Of a stretch of DNA of 64,000 bases, positions 1 to 9,051 are shown piece after piece; position 1 is the first letter of the stretch; every line of letters starts with the position of its first letter. Source of the stretch: Oceanobacillus sojae (GTDB lineage Bacteria; Bacillota; Bacilli; Bacillales; Amphibacillaceae); contig NZ_LT727809.1 in NCBI RefSeq assembly GCF_900162665.1, positions 245,539 through 309,538 on the forward strand, written 5' to 3'. A program made the position numbers and the translations under genes. The notes beneath the pieces were generated by a model, which was not told the origin of the DNA, made no database searches, and worked only from the letters and a program-made list of their open reading frames with translations.

Positions 1-27
1 AAACAAGCAGAAACAGTTAACAACTAG
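1..27 (+). CDS. 3' end of a probable ftsL (partial)
   Basis: The first 27 bases read in one frame as KQAETVNN followed by TAG, just before the ribosome site of pbpB. In Bacillaceae the gene directly upstream of pbpB is ftsL, a short bitopic division protein, so this is probably its last eight codons. Only position supports the name; the visible residues are too few to identify a family. Confidence 0.5.
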   Translation, partial: KQAETVNN

Positions 28-44
28 CAAGGGGTTTCTTTAAA

Positions 45-2309
45 ATGAAAAAAAATAAGACGGCAAACATAATGGCCGGTGTTTATACACTGATTTTTGT
101 TGCCCTGTTCCTTGTCATTGCAGGAAGATTTTTGTATATACAGGCAACCGGTGAAGTTAGCGGAGTTGCATTGGGTGAGTGGGCAGAGAAGCAGCGTTCG
201 GCTTCTTTTACAATGCAAGCACAACGCGGAAAAATCATGGATAAAAACGGCATGGTTTTGGCCTATGACCGCCCTGCGTATCGAATGTATGCTATATTAG
301 ACGAAGCTTACTCCGAAAATTCACCAAAAGCCCTGCATGTTTCAAATACAAAGGAAACAGCGGAAAAACTGGCACCTATTTTAGAAGTGGATGAGAATGA
401 AATAAAAAGTATACTGGATGATGCAGTTAATACAGGGAAATTCCAGGTTGAATTTGGAAAGCTGGGACGTCAGCTTTCACAGCAGGTTAAAGAGGAAATA
501 GAGGATACAGAAATTCCGGGAATTTACTTTGATGAAGAACCTATGCGTTATTATCCAAATGGTATATTTGCATCGCACATTATTGGTTTTGCCCGTGAGA
601 TAGAGGAAGAAACCGAGGATGGTATCGAACATAGCATTACTGGTATAACTGGCATGGAAAATGTCATGAATGAAGTTCTTGGCGGGAAGGATGGATTTAT
701 TTCATATCAGCGAGACAGGTATAACAAGAAATTATTGGATCCTGATGAGGTTATCCAAGAACCGGAAGATGGAGATTCTGTTTATTTAACACTTGACCAA
801 AAAATTCAAACCTTGTTGGATGATGTGATGACCCAGGTGGATGAGCAATATAATCCTGCGAAGATGAACGCCATTATTATGGACCCGAAAACGGGTGAAA
901 TTCTTGCCATGAGTACCCGGCCAACCTACAACCCGAATAGTCCTGATAATGTTGAAAACTGGTATAATGATCCGATTTCTTCTCCTTTTGAACCAGGCTC
1001 TACCTTCAAGATTTTTACATGGGCAGCTGCCATTGAAGAAGGGGTCTATAATGGAGAAGAGACATTTAAATCTGGAACCTACCAGCCTAACGAACGAATT
1101 GAAAAAATCAGAGACCATAACCAGGGTAAAGGCTGGGGAGAAATTTCTTATGATGAAGGTTTTATGCGTTCTTCCAACGTAGCTGCGTCTAAATTGCTCT
1201 GGGAAGAAATTGGAGCAGATAAATTCTATGAATATATTAAGGCGTTTGGCTTTGAAGATCCGACCGGCATTGATCTTCCTGATGAAGCTGTCGGCCGCAT
1301 TCAATATAATTGGCCTTCCGAAAAATTAAGAACGGCCTTCGGACAAGGAACAACCGTTACTCCTATCCAGCAGATGAAAGCTGCTTCAGCAGTTGTTAAT
1401 GATGGGAAAATGGTGAAGCCATATGTCGTAGATAAGATTGTCGATTCTACAACAGGAAATGTTATGGAAGAAACAGAGCCGGAATATGCCGGTCAGCCGA
1501 TTTCAGCAGAAACAGCAGAACAAATGAGAGAATTGCTGACTTCTGTAGTAAATGATGAGCATGGAACAGGCGCACCATATAAGTTAGATGATTATGTTGT
1601 CGGTGGTAAGACAGGGACAGCGCAAATGCCGGATCCTGAAGGAGGCGGCTATTTAACAGGAAGAGAGAACTACGTGTTTTCATTTCTGGGGATGGCTCCT
1701 ATGGATGACCCTAAATTAATGGTTTATGTGTCCATCCAGCAGCCGGAACTTGAGGATACAGAATCAGGCTCGGCACCTCTTTCATTTATTTTTAATAATG
1801 TCGTAGAAAATAGTCTCCATTATTTAGATGTAGAACCGGATGAAAATGAATCCGACGGTATTGATGAAGTAGAATTTCCAGAAGTAAAGGATGAATCTAC
1901 AGAAAATATTCAGTCTGATTTAGAAGAAAAAGGACTGCGGCCGATTGTAATCGGTGAAGGAGAAAAAATAATTTCAAGTAATGTGGAAGCAGGAGAAAAA
2001 ATATTACCAAACGAAAAAGTTCTATTACTTACAGACGAACCAACAATGCCGGATTTAACAGGCTGGTCATTAAGAGAAGTGATGGAATTTGCTGATATGC
2101 TGCAATTACAGACAGAAAGATTTGGTAATGGTTATGTCACTTCCCAAAGCATTGAGGTTGGAAAACCAATTCAAGAAGGTGACTACTTAGGCTTCGAATT
2201 AGAAACACCTTCTGGAGATACATCATCTGATGATAGTGAAAATGATGAAGCTGACACTGAAAATGATGAAGAGGATACAGCAGAAGACGAAGGTTCGGAA
2301 GAAGAATAA
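45..2309 (+). CDS. pbpB: Penicillin-binding protein 2B, septal transpeptidase
   Basis: Class B penicillin-binding protein that cross-links septal peptidoglycan as part of the divisome. The 754-residue product starts with a short cytoplasmic tail and one membrane anchor (about residues 10-28), then a PBP dimerisation domain, then the transpeptidase domain with the active-site motifs STFK (Ser319), SSN (376-378) and KTG (522-524). One or two PASTA-like repeats follow (about 610-710) and the protein ends in a very acidic D/E-rich tail of about 35 residues. The ATG is preceded by AAGGGG. It follows the probable ftsL and precedes spoVD, as in B. subtilis, but is separated from spoVD by a strong terminator and a repeat. 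Confidence 0.95.
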   Translation: MKKNKTANIMAGVYTLIFVALFLVIAGRFLYIQATGEVSGVALGEWAEKQRSASFTMQAQRGKIMDKNGMVLAYDRPAYRMYAILDEAYSENSPKALHVSNTKETAEKLAPILEVDENEIKSILDDAVNTGKFQVEFGKLGRQLSQQVKEEIEDTEIPGIYFDEEPMRYYPNGIFASHIIGFAREIEEETEDGIEHSITGITGMENVMNEVLGGKDGFISYQRDRYNKKLLDPDEVIQEPEDGDSVYLTLDQKIQTLLDDVMTQVDEQYNPAKMNAIIMDPKTGEILAMSTRPTYNPNSPDNVENWYNDPISSPFEPGSTFKIFTWAAAIEEGVYNGEETFKSGTYQPNERIEKIRDHNQGKGWGEISYDEGFMRSSNVAASKLLWEEIGADKFYEYIKAFGFEDPTGIDLPDEAVGRIQYNWPSEKLRTAFGQGTTVTPIQQMKAASAVVNDGKMVKPYVVDKIVDSTTGNVMEETEPEYAGQPISAETAEQMRELLTSVVNDEHGTGAPYKLDDYVVGGKTGTAQMPDPEGGGYLTGRENYVFSFLGMAPMDDPKLMVYVSIQQPELEDTESGSAPLSFIFNNVVENSLHYLDVEPDENESDGIDEVEFPEVKDESTENIQSDLEEKGLRPIVIGEGEKIISSNVEAGEKILPNEKVLLLTDEPTMPDLTGWSLREVMEFADMLQLQTERFGNGYVTSQSIEVGKPIQEGDYLGFELETPSGDTSSDDSENDEADTENDEEDTAEDEGSEEE

Positions 2310-2310
2310 A

Positions 2311-2356
2311 AAAAGCTTGCCGAAAAAGTAATTACTTTTTCGGCAAGCTTTTTTCT
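2311..2356 (+). terminator. Rho-independent terminator after pbpB
   Basis: A perfect inverted repeat (AAGCTTGCCGAAAAAGTAA and its complement) runs straight into a T tract. It begins one base after the pbpB stop codon. It would uncouple pbpB transcription from spoVD. Confidence 0.92.
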
Positions 2357-2368
2357 GTTTATAAACGT

Positions 2369-2798
2369 AACTTTTGCCCCTGAGAATAAGCATCTATACC
2401 TTCCTATTCCCAGGATGAATATGTTCTACATTATCCTGCTTGCATGTTGTTAAATCATCTTTCTATATGAAATGGAGATTGTGTATGGCTCCGCTCCGAC
2501 CAAGCACTCCGCTTTCCGACGTACAAATGTTTCCGGTGGGGCGAGTAATCGCAGTCCCAAGACGTACTAGTGCAGACGTTGCAACAACTCTTTTCGATGG
2601 GGTGAGTAATCGCAACCCCAGGACGTTGCGATCTTAGTCTGCCATGGGGACGGCTTCAGCTAATTTGAAAAGAAAACCGCTTTTCAAGCGGATCTTCAGC
2701 TCGCCCTGTTCCCATAGGAGTCTCCGTGGTTGGTCTGCGCTCAATTAGGTTACTACAGCGAATGAAAGGAGTCATAACCTGATGGAGTTGGGGGAAAT
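2369..2798 (+). repeat. Dispersed intergenic repeat, family A copy 1
   Basis: About 430 bp between pbpB and spoVD that recurs at 59759-60257 (same strand) and 45611-46024 (opposite strand). The core has outer arms GACCAAGCAC (2498-2507) and GTGGTTGGTC (2726-2735), and an inner hairpin TTGAAAAG/CTTTTCAA at 2665-2687 flanked by CTTCAGCTAA and GGATCTTCAG. An insert of roughly 125 bp splits the framework between GCTTTCC and CATGGGGACGG; copy 2 lacks it. No conserved ORF is present; the one open frame (2440-2637) crosses the repeat and is not retained in the other copies. Confidence 0.9.
2518..2629 (+). repeat. Two hairpin micro-insert units inside copy 1
   Basis: Unit 1 (2525-2560, 36 bp) is bracketed by GACGTAC at 2518-2524 and 2561-2567. 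Unit 2 (2583-2621, 39 bp) is bracketed by GACGTTGC at 2575-2582 and 2622-2629. Both units share GGGG-Y-GAGTAATCGCA-R-YCCC, a hairpin with a GTAA loop in which a C-G pair in unit 1 is a T-G pair in unit 2. The flanking direct repeats resemble target-site duplications. Confidence 0.75.
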
Positions 2799-2918
2799 TT
2801 AGAAGAGCAGCAGACTTGTTATAGAAATACACAACTGGCAACTATAAAAGATAGCTTGTTCTATTCCATTTTTTTCATTCATATAGTGGATACAAAGCAT
2901 GATGAAAGGAGTTCTTTC

Positions 2919-4853
2919 ATGAAACGCGCATCCACAATTATAATAAAAAAACGGATTGTCACTGTTTTTTTATTTGCGATTCTTATTTTTCTTGTCATTA
3001 TTGCGAGGCTGGCCTATGTCCAGCTCGTATTAAGTGATGATTTATCAGACAGTGCCAATGATTTATGGACAAGAGATATCACATTTGCCGCAGAAAGAGG
3101 ATATATTCTTGATTCTGAAGGAGAGATTCTTGCAGAGAATGTAACTGCTCCTACTGTCTTATTAATGCCTCGGCAAATAAAAGAACCTGAAGACACTGCT
3201 AAACTTTTGGGGGGAATTCTCGATGTGCCGACAGAAAGAATGATGGAATTAGTTACACAAAATGCTATGAGTGTGATGGTGAGGCCTGAGGGTATCAAAA
3301 TTAATAATGAGCAGGAGCAGGCAATCAGGGAATTAGATTTAGATGGTGTTTATTTGGCCAAGGATTCAAAGCGCCATTATCCAAATAACAGTGCTTTATC
3401 CCATGTGCTAGGCTTTACGGGGATAGATAACCAGGGATTAATGGGACTTGAATTATATTATGATGATAAATTAAAAGGAGAGAATGGAAGCTTATCGTTT
3501 TATTCAGACGCAAAAGGCGGAAGATTGGATCAGCTTGCGGATGAATATAAATCTCCAAAAGATGGTTTGAATTTAAAAACAACGATTAATAATAAAGTGA
3601 CAACAATTATGGAAAGAGAGCTGGACCAGGTTGTAGCGAAATATAATCCGGATGGAGCAATGGCGATTGCTGTTGACCCCAAAACAGGTGGAGTATTGGG
3701 GATGTCCAGCCGTCCAAATTTTGATCCAGAGAATTATCAGGATGTGGATGCTTCTATATTCGGGAGAAATCTGCCCATTTGGAGTACTTATGAACCTGGA
3801 TCTACCTTTAAAATTATTACATTGGCTGCTGCTTTAGAAGAAGGAGTCGTTGATTTAGAAAAAGACCGGTATTATGATGATGGCGATATTAAAGTTGGCG
3901 GAGCAACAATCCATTGCTGGAAGCGTGGCGGGCACGGGGATCAGTCATACCTTGAAGTTGTCCAAAATTCCTGTAACCCGGGATTTGTAAATTTAGGCCA
4001 AATGCTGGGAACAGAAAAGCTATTTTCATATATTGATGCCTTTGGGTTCGGTAAAAAGACAGGTATTGATCTGCAGGGAGAAGGAAATGGCATACTTTTC
4101 AAACCGGAAAATGTAGGACCAGTTGAATTAGCAACGACGTCCTTTGGACAAGGTGTTTCTGTAACACCGATACAACAGGTGATGGCTGTTGCTGCAACTG
4201 TAAATGGCGGTTATTTATACGAACCGATGATTGCCAAGGAATGGGTTGATCCTGTCACAGGAGAAGTTGTTGAATCCTATGAGCCTCATTTGAAGGGGCA
4301 AGTAATCTCCCAGGAAACATCTAAAACGATACGGGAAACATTAGAAACAGTAGTTGCACAGGGAACAGGAAGGCCTGCTTATGTTGATGGATATCGTGTT
4401 GGCGGTAAGACAGGTACGGCTCAAAAAGTAGGACCGAACGGCGGTTATTTAGAAAATAACTATATTGTATCCTTTATCGGTTTTGCACCTGCGGATGATC
4501 CGGAAATTGTTGTTTATCTGGCTGTTGATAACCCTAAAAATACGATTCAATTCGGTGGTGTTGTTGCTGCACCTGTTGTCGGAACAATTATTGATGATAG
4601 TCTGCGGGCGATGGGCGTAGAGAAGCGTATAGATGGATTAGAGAAAGAATATGCCTGGCCTGACCAGCCTAAAATAGAAGTACCGGATTTTATAGGAGAC
4701 AGTACGGATAAATTGGCGGAGTATCCTTTAGACCTGTCCATTGAAGTGAACGGCGAAGGAGAAGAAATTATTGACCAGTCACCGAAAGCAGGGACAATGC
4801 TAGAATCTGGAAGTACTATCCGGTTATTTTTAGGTCATGAAAATAATCGTTAA
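2919..4853 (+). CDS. spoVD: Stage V sporulation protein D, sporulation-specific PBP
   Basis: Class B penicillin-binding protein used for spore cortex synthesis. The frame is open from 2856, but ATG 2919 is chosen because GAAAGGAG lies 8 bases upstream; it gives 644 residues. A membrane anchor lies near residues 13-30, followed by the dimerisation domain and the transpeptidase motifs STFK (Ser295), SCN (351-353) and KTG (497-499). A single C-terminal PASTA domain distinguishes it from pbpB upstream, which has a longer tail. Position between pbpB and murE matches B. subtilis. In other bacilli the gene is read by the mother-cell sigma-E polymerase; I could not identify a convincing sigma-E promoter here. 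Confidence 0.93.
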   Translation: MKRASTIIIKKRIVTVFLFAILIFLVIIARLAYVQLVLSDDLSDSANDLWTRDITFAAERGYILDSEGEILAENVTAPTVLLMPRQIKEPEDTAKLLGGILDVPTERMMELVTQNAMSVMVRPEGIKINNEQEQAIRELDLDGVYLAKDSKRHYPNNSALSHVLGFTGIDNQGLMGLELYYDDKLKGENGSLSFYSDAKGGRLDQLADEYKSPKDGLNLKTTINNKVTTIMERELDQVVAKYNPDGAMAIAVDPKTGGVLGMSSRPNFDPENYQDVDASIFGRNLPIWSTYEPGSTFKIITLAAALEEGVVDLEKDRYYDDGDIKVGGATIHCWKRGGHGDQSYLEVVQNSCNPGFVNLGQMLGTEKLFSYIDAFGFGKKTGIDLQGEGNGILFKPENVGPVELATTSFGQGVSVTPIQQVMAVAATVNGGYLYEPMIAKEWVDPVTGEVVESYEPHLKGQVISQETSKTIRETLETVVAQGTGRPAYVDGYRVGGKTGTAQKVGPNGGYLENNYIVSFIGFAPADDPEIVVYLAVDNPKNTIQFGGVVAAPVVGTIIDDSLRAMGVEKRIDGLEKEYAWPDQPKIEVPDFIGDSTDKLAEYPLDLSIEVNGEGEEIIDQSPKAGTMLESGSTIRLFLGHENNR

Positions 4854-4866
4854 ATCCAAAAAAATT

Positions 4867-4875
4867 TGCTATAAT
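4867..4875 (+). promoter_or_regulatory. Extended -10 promoter upstream of murE
   Basis: TGCTATAAT is a perfect extended -10 element starting 14 bases after the spoVD stop codon. No good -35 is present 17 bases upstream, which is usual for extended -10 promoters. Transcription would begin near 4882 and read a leader of about 200 nt into murE. Confidence 0.6.
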
Positions 4876-4910
4876 AGATTCTGTTATCTTAATAATGTAA
4901 TGTGCTACAA

Positions 4911-5032
4911 AAGAGGGTTGGAGTTTTCGAAAGAGCTGTAATGCTTTATAAAAGGATCCATCGTTTCAAATCTGAGATTGTTTATACTTTTAGTTTAAAC
5001 AGAATTTCAATGGCAACCCTCTTAAACTAAAG
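4911..5032 (+). promoter_or_regulatory. murE leader with two competing long-range stems
   Basis: AAGAGGGTTG (4911-4920) is exactly complementary to CAACCCTCTT (5014-5023). TTTAGTTTAA (4989-4998) is exactly complementary to TTAAACTAAA (5023-5032). The second stem has its left arm inside the loop of the first and its right arm outside, so the two must form a pseudoknot or exclude one another. No T tract follows, so this does not look like a simple terminator. I recognise no known riboswitch class. Confidence 0.45.
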
Positions 5033-5081
5033 GATGCTTAAGAATACATTAAGAGGAAAAGAATAGAAATAGGGTGTAAAA

Positions 5082-6563
5082 ATGAAGCTTAAAGAACTAT
5101 TAGATGGAATAGGATTCTATCAGACAACAGAATCAATACAGGATATAGAAATTGTAAATGTAGAAATGGATTCCAGAAAAGTAGAATCCGGCAGTTTGTT
5201 TGTATGTATTGAAGGTTATACCGTAGATGGTCATGACTTTCTAAAGCAGGCAATAGACAATGGCGCTGCAGCAGCAGTTGTCTGTAAAGACGTGGATGTT
5301 GACGGGGGTATCCCGCTCATCCGCGTAAAGGATACAGGACGTGCATTGGCAATGCTCGCAGCAGCATACTATGATTACCCGACAGCAAAATTTCCGCTGA
5401 TTGGTGTTACGGGAACGAATGGGAAAACAACAACAACTTATTTATTAGATACTATTTTTGAAAAACAGGGTAAAAAATCTGGAATCATTGGCAGTATTCA
5501 AGTGAAAATTGGTGATGAAACATTCCCGGTAGCAAATACAACGCCTGATTCGTTAGAGTTAAATCGTATCTTTCATCAAATGCAGGAAAAGGAAGCAGAG
5601 CAAGTTATAATGGAAGTTTCTTCGCATGCCTTAGACATGGGAAGAGTTTTTGGCTGTGATTATGATATTGGTATTTTTACAAATCTGTCGCAGGATCATC
5701 TTGATTATCATAAAGATATGGATGATTATTTAAGAGCGAAGAGTCTTCTTTTTTCTGGATTGGGAAATGATTATCATCAAGGCAAGAAGAAATATGCTAT
5801 TATCAATGAGGACGATGACTCCAGTGATTTATTAAAACGCAGTACAGCCCAGCAGGTAATCACATATAGCTGTAAGCAGGATGCGGATGTTATGGCAAAA
5901 AATATTATCTTATCTCCTGCCGGTGTAGCTTTTAATCTTGTGACGCCAATAGGGACAACACATATTAAAACCCATTTAATCGGCATGTTCAATGTGTATA
6001 ATATGCTTGCTGCAAGCAGCGCTGCAATCGCATCTAATGTGGATTTAGAAGTGATTAAAGAGGCTTTGGAGGAGATTAAAGGAGTAGATGGGCGGTTTGA
6101 GCCAATTAATGAAGGACAGGATTTTTCTGTGATTGTTGATTTTGCGCATACTCCTGATTCCCTGGAAAATGTATTGCAGACCAGCCGGGAATTTGCGAAG
6201 CGTAAAGTTTATGTCGTGGTTGGCTGCGGAGGCGACCGGGACCGTACAAAACGTCCGTTAATGGCAGATGTTGCAGTGAAGTACGCAGATCATGCCCTAT
6301 TTACATCGGATAATCCGCGCACAGAGGATCCGGTACGAATTTTGGATGATATGACAAGTCATTTATCTGATAAAGAAGCAGTCTTTGAAGTGATTGTTGA
6401 CCGTACAGAGGCAATTAAGCATGCTGTAGAGCTTGCTCAAAAAGACGATATTATTCTGATAGCAGGTAAAGGACATGAAACTTACCAAATTGTCGGCACA
6501 ACAAAGTATGATTTTGATGATCGCCAAGTTGCCAGGATAGCAATTAAAGAGAAGGGGGAGTAG
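5082..6563 (+). CDS. murE: UDP-MurNAc-tripeptide synthetase (meso-DAP adding)
   Basis: Mur ligase adding the third stem-peptide amino acid to UDP-MurNAc-L-Ala-D-Glu in the cytoplasm, with ATP. The 493-residue protein has the usual three domains: UDP-binding N-terminus, central ATPase domain with the P-loop GVTGTNGKTTT (about 108-118), and C-terminal ligase domain. The motif DNPR at 410-413 is the known signature for meso-diaminopimelate rather than lysine, so the organism should make A1-gamma type peptidoglycan. Length is normal. It is followed after 3 bases by murF, so the two are likely co-transcribed. Confidence 0.96.
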   Translation: MKLKELLDGIGFYQTTESIQDIEIVNVEMDSRKVESGSLFVCIEGYTVDGHDFLKQAIDNGAAAAVVCKDVDVDGGIPLIRVKDTGRALAMLAAAYYDYPTAKFPLIGVTGTNGKTTTTYLLDTIFEKQGKKSGIIGSIQVKIGDETFPVANTTPDSLELNRIFHQMQEKEAEQVIMEVSSHALDMGRVFGCDYDIGIFTNLSQDHLDYHKDMDDYLRAKSLLFSGLGNDYHQGKKKYAIINEDDDSSDLLKRSTAQQVITYSCKQDADVMAKNIILSPAGVAFNLVTPIGTTHIKTHLIGMFNVYNMLAASSAAIASNVDLEVIKEALEEIKGVDGRFEPINEGQDFSVIVDFAHTPDSLENVLQTSREFAKRKVYVVVGCGGDRDRTKRPLMADVAVKYADHALFTSDNPRTEDPVRILDDMTSHLSDKEAVFEVIVDRTEAIKHAVELAQKDDIILIAGKGHETYQIVGTTKYDFDDRQVARIAIKEKGE

Positions 6564-6566
6564 GGC

Positions 6567-7922
6567 ATGTTGTTTACTGCATCACAATTAATGGAATTAT
6601 TCCCCCGGCATCAAGGGGATGTGCCAGCTGGTTTAGAAATTCATGAAGTGATTAAAGACAGTCGTGCTGATTCTCATAATGGACTTTATGTGCCTATTTC
6701 CGGAGAAAGGTTTGACGGGCATCAATTTATTGAGGGAGCAGTAGAGAATGGAGCAGTTGCAACCTTTTGGCAAAGGGAAACGCCGCTTCCTCCAAATCTT
6801 CCTTCCTCTCTTCTGGTTCTGTTTGTGGAGGATACGGTAAAGGCGCTGCAGGAGCTTGCGGCTGTTTACCGTAAGAAAATTAATCCAACTGTAATCGGCA
6901 TTACTGGATCAAATGGAAAAACAACTACAAAAGATCTGACAAAAGCTGTTTTGCAGACAACCTTTCAAACTCATGCAACAAAAGGAAATTTCAATAATCA
7001 TATTGGACTTCCATTAACGATTTTATCTATGGACCAGAAGACAGAAGTGCTGATTTTGGAAATGGGTATGAACCACTTTGGTGAAATAGAGCTTTTAAGT
7101 AATATAGGTGAGCCTGATATCGCAATAATTACAAATATTGACGGGCAGCATATTGAAAATTTGGGTTCCAAGGAGGGAATTGCCAAAGCAAAATTAGAAA
7201 TTGTTTCAGGAATAAAGCCTGAGGGTATGTTAATTATTGACGGGGATGAGCCTCTTTTAACAGATGCCGTGGTGCCAGTTCGTAAAACACGAGTAGGACT
7301 TGGCAAGGATAATGATGTCATTGTCAGCAATATAGCAGTTGAAGAAACGATAACTACTTTTGAGGTTGGCAAGGAATCCTATCAAATTCCACTCTTAGGA
7401 AGGCATCATGCGAAAAATGCAGCTTATGTTATTAAGCTGGCTTATGAACTGGGAATAGCATCTGAGGCAATTCAAAAAGCATTTGGGCAATTAGAGATGA
7501 CAAAAATGCGCTTTGAAAAGCATAAGGGGAAAAAAGGTATTACAGTAATTAATGATGCTTATAATGCTTCCCCCGCCTCTATGAAGGCATCCATTCAAGT
7601 AGTGGAAGAAATGAAAGGATATCACCATAAAATTCTTGTTCTTGGTGATATTTTAGAGCTTGGTGATTATGCGGAAGAATTTCATAGAGGGGTTGCAGAC
7701 GTGATTAATTCTGAGATTACAGCTGTTTATACGTATGGAAACAATTCCTATTACATACATGATGAGCTGAAAAAGAAGCTTCCTGAGCTGCCTGCTGTAC
7801 ATTTAGCAGACAAAGATGAACTTGCGGGTCATGTAGAAAAATATTTGCAGCCGGAAAACCTTATCTTGTTGAAGGCATCGAGAGGAATGAAATTTGAAAC
7901 ATTTTTAGAGCAATTATGTTAA
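6567..7922 (+). CDS. murF: UDP-MurNAc-pentapeptide synthetase
   Basis: Adds D-Ala-D-Ala to UDP-MurNAc-tripeptide, completing the cytoplasmic peptidoglycan precursor. The 451-residue product has the Mur ligase P-loop GITGSNGKTT at 111-120, the central-domain stretch EMGMNHFGEI and the C-terminal motif NDAYNASPAS typical of MurF. The start lies 3 bases after murE with GAGAAGGGGGAG upstream in the murE tail, so translation is probably coupled. MurF feeds its product to MraY, encoded next. Confidence 0.96.
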   Translation: MLFTASQLMELFPRHQGDVPAGLEIHEVIKDSRADSHNGLYVPISGERFDGHQFIEGAVENGAVATFWQRETPLPPNLPSSLLVLFVEDTVKALQELAAVYRKKINPTVIGITGSNGKTTTKDLTKAVLQTTFQTHATKGNFNNHIGLPLTILSMDQKTEVLILEMGMNHFGEIELLSNIGEPDIAIITNIDGQHIENLGSKEGIAKAKLEIVSGIKPEGMLIIDGDEPLLTDAVVPVRKTRVGLGKDNDVIVSNIAVEETITTFEVGKESYQIPLLGRHHAKNAAYVIKLAYELGIASEAIQKAFGQLEMTKMRFEKHKGKKGITVINDAYNASPASMKASIQVVEEMKGYHHKILVLGDILELGDYAEEFHRGVADVINSEITAVYTYGNNSYYIHDELKKKLPELPAVHLADKDELAGHVEKYLQPENLILLKASRGMKFETFLEQLC

Positions 7923-7960
7923 AGACATCTTATAGGTGTATTTAAAACAGTCAGGAAATG

Positions 7961-8032
7961 GAATCAGTGTGGTATATTGGGAGCTAAAGAACAAACCCAT
8001 GAGAATTGCACTGATTCTATCGTGTTTTTTTA
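7961..8032 (+). promoter_or_regulatory. mraY leader: inverted repeat followed by T tract
   Basis: GAATCAGTG (7961-7969) pairs exactly with CACTGATTC (8009-8017). Seven to eight bases later there is a run of T (about 8025-8032). The spacing is too long for a textbook terminator, but the arrangement in the 148 bp murF-mraY gap suggests a partial terminator or attenuator. Confidence 0.4.
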
Positions 8033-8070
8033 ACACATCTATAGAAGGTTACAAATGAGGTGGAGAGAAA

Positions 8071-9051
8071 ATGAATATTACAGGTTTATTAATTACAATC
8101 GCAGTAGCGTTTCTTATTACAGTTCTTCTATCTCCAATTTTTATCCCTTTTTTAAGACGATTAAAGTTTGGACAAAGTATTAGAGAAGAAGGCCCGGAAT
8201 CTCATCAAAAGAAATCAGGAACTCCGACAATGGGCGGAATTATGATAGTTTTCAGTATTGTCATTACATCCCTGATTATGGGAATGAGAACGGATAGTGG
8301 AATAGGCTATGAACTATGGTTATTACTTTTTGTATTATTTGGCTATGGTTTATTAGGATTTTTAGATGACTATATAAAAGTAGCAATGAAACGAAACTTA
8401 GGATTAACATCAAAACAGAAGCTATTTGGGCAAATTATTATTGCACTTATATTTTATTTTGTTTTACGCGGCCAAGATTTCTCAACAGAGATTGCAATTC
8501 CGGGAACATCCTTTCAATTTGATATTGGCTGGTTCTATGCAGTTCTTATTATTGTAATGCTCGTAGGGGCTTCCAATGCTGTTAACTTAACAGACGGATT
8601 AGATGGTTTATTGGCCGGTACAGCAGCGATTGCATTCGGTGCTTTTGCAATTATTGCATGGTATGGCATACCTAACGATATGGTAACCGTTTTTTCTTTA
8701 GCAGTGGTCGGTGCTTTACTGGGATTTTTAGTATTTAATGCGCATCCTGCCAAAGTGTTTATGGGAGATACAGGGTCATTGGCACTGGGAGGAGCTATTG
8801 CAGCAATTGCAATACTTTTAAAGCTGGAGATTTTATTAATTATTATTGGCGGCGTGTTTGTTATTGAAACATTATCCGTTATCATTCAGGTTATTTCCTT
8901 TAAAACAACTGGAAAGCGTATTTTCAAAATGAGTCCGTTACATCACCATTATGAATTAGTAGGATGGTCTGAGTGGAGAGTCGTTACAACGTTCTGGTTT
9001 GCCGGACTCCTATTTGCAATTCTTGCAATTTATATTGAGGTGGGTATGTAA
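8071..9051 (+). CDS. mraY: Phospho-MurNAc-pentapeptide transferase
   Basis: Integral membrane enzyme that transfers phospho-MurNAc-pentapeptide to undecaprenyl phosphate, forming lipid I. The 326-residue sequence is strongly hydrophobic with about ten membrane segments. Family hallmarks visible are FLDDYIKV with the paired aspartates, NLTDGLDGL, the loop around [11 protein letters not shown], and the HHHYE-like segment SPLHHHYEL near the end. The start has GAGGTGGAG upstream. Its TAA stop shares its last base with the ATG of murD, indicating translational coupling. Confidence 0.96.
   Translation: MNITGLLITIAVAFLITVLLSPIFIPFLRRLKFGQSIREEGPESHQKKSGTPTMGGIMIVFSIVITSLIMGMRTDSGIGYELWLLLFVLFGYGLLGFLDDYIKVAMKRNLGLTSKQKLFGQIIIALIFYFVLRGQDFSTEIAIPGTSFQFDIGWFYAVLIIVMLVGASNAVNLTDGLDGLLAGTAAIAFGAFAIIAWYGIPNDMVTVFSLAVVGALLGFLVFNAHPAKVFMGDTGSLALGGAIAAIAILLKLEILLIIIGGVFVIETLSVIIQVISFKTTGKRIFKMSPLHHHYELVGWSEWRVVTTFWFAGLLFAILAIYIEVGM

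Noticed and set aside
786-1304. Long minus-strand open frame inside pbpB (172 codons)
   Set aside because: It lies wholly within a clearly identified plus-strand gene and its composition is that of a shadow frame.
2525-2621. CRISPR array
   Set aside because: Only two unlike units with no uniform spacers or cas genes; the units are hairpins flanked by their own short direct repeats.
2440-2637. Open frame of 65 codons inside repeat copy 1
   Set aside because: It crosses the repeat core and insert; the reading frame is not kept in copies 2 and 3, so it is not a gene.
4861-5081. Known riboswitch class in the murE leader
   Set aside because: I compared it with the motifs I know (T-box, PyrR, SAM, TPP, lysine) and saw no conserved core; it is left as an unclassified structure.
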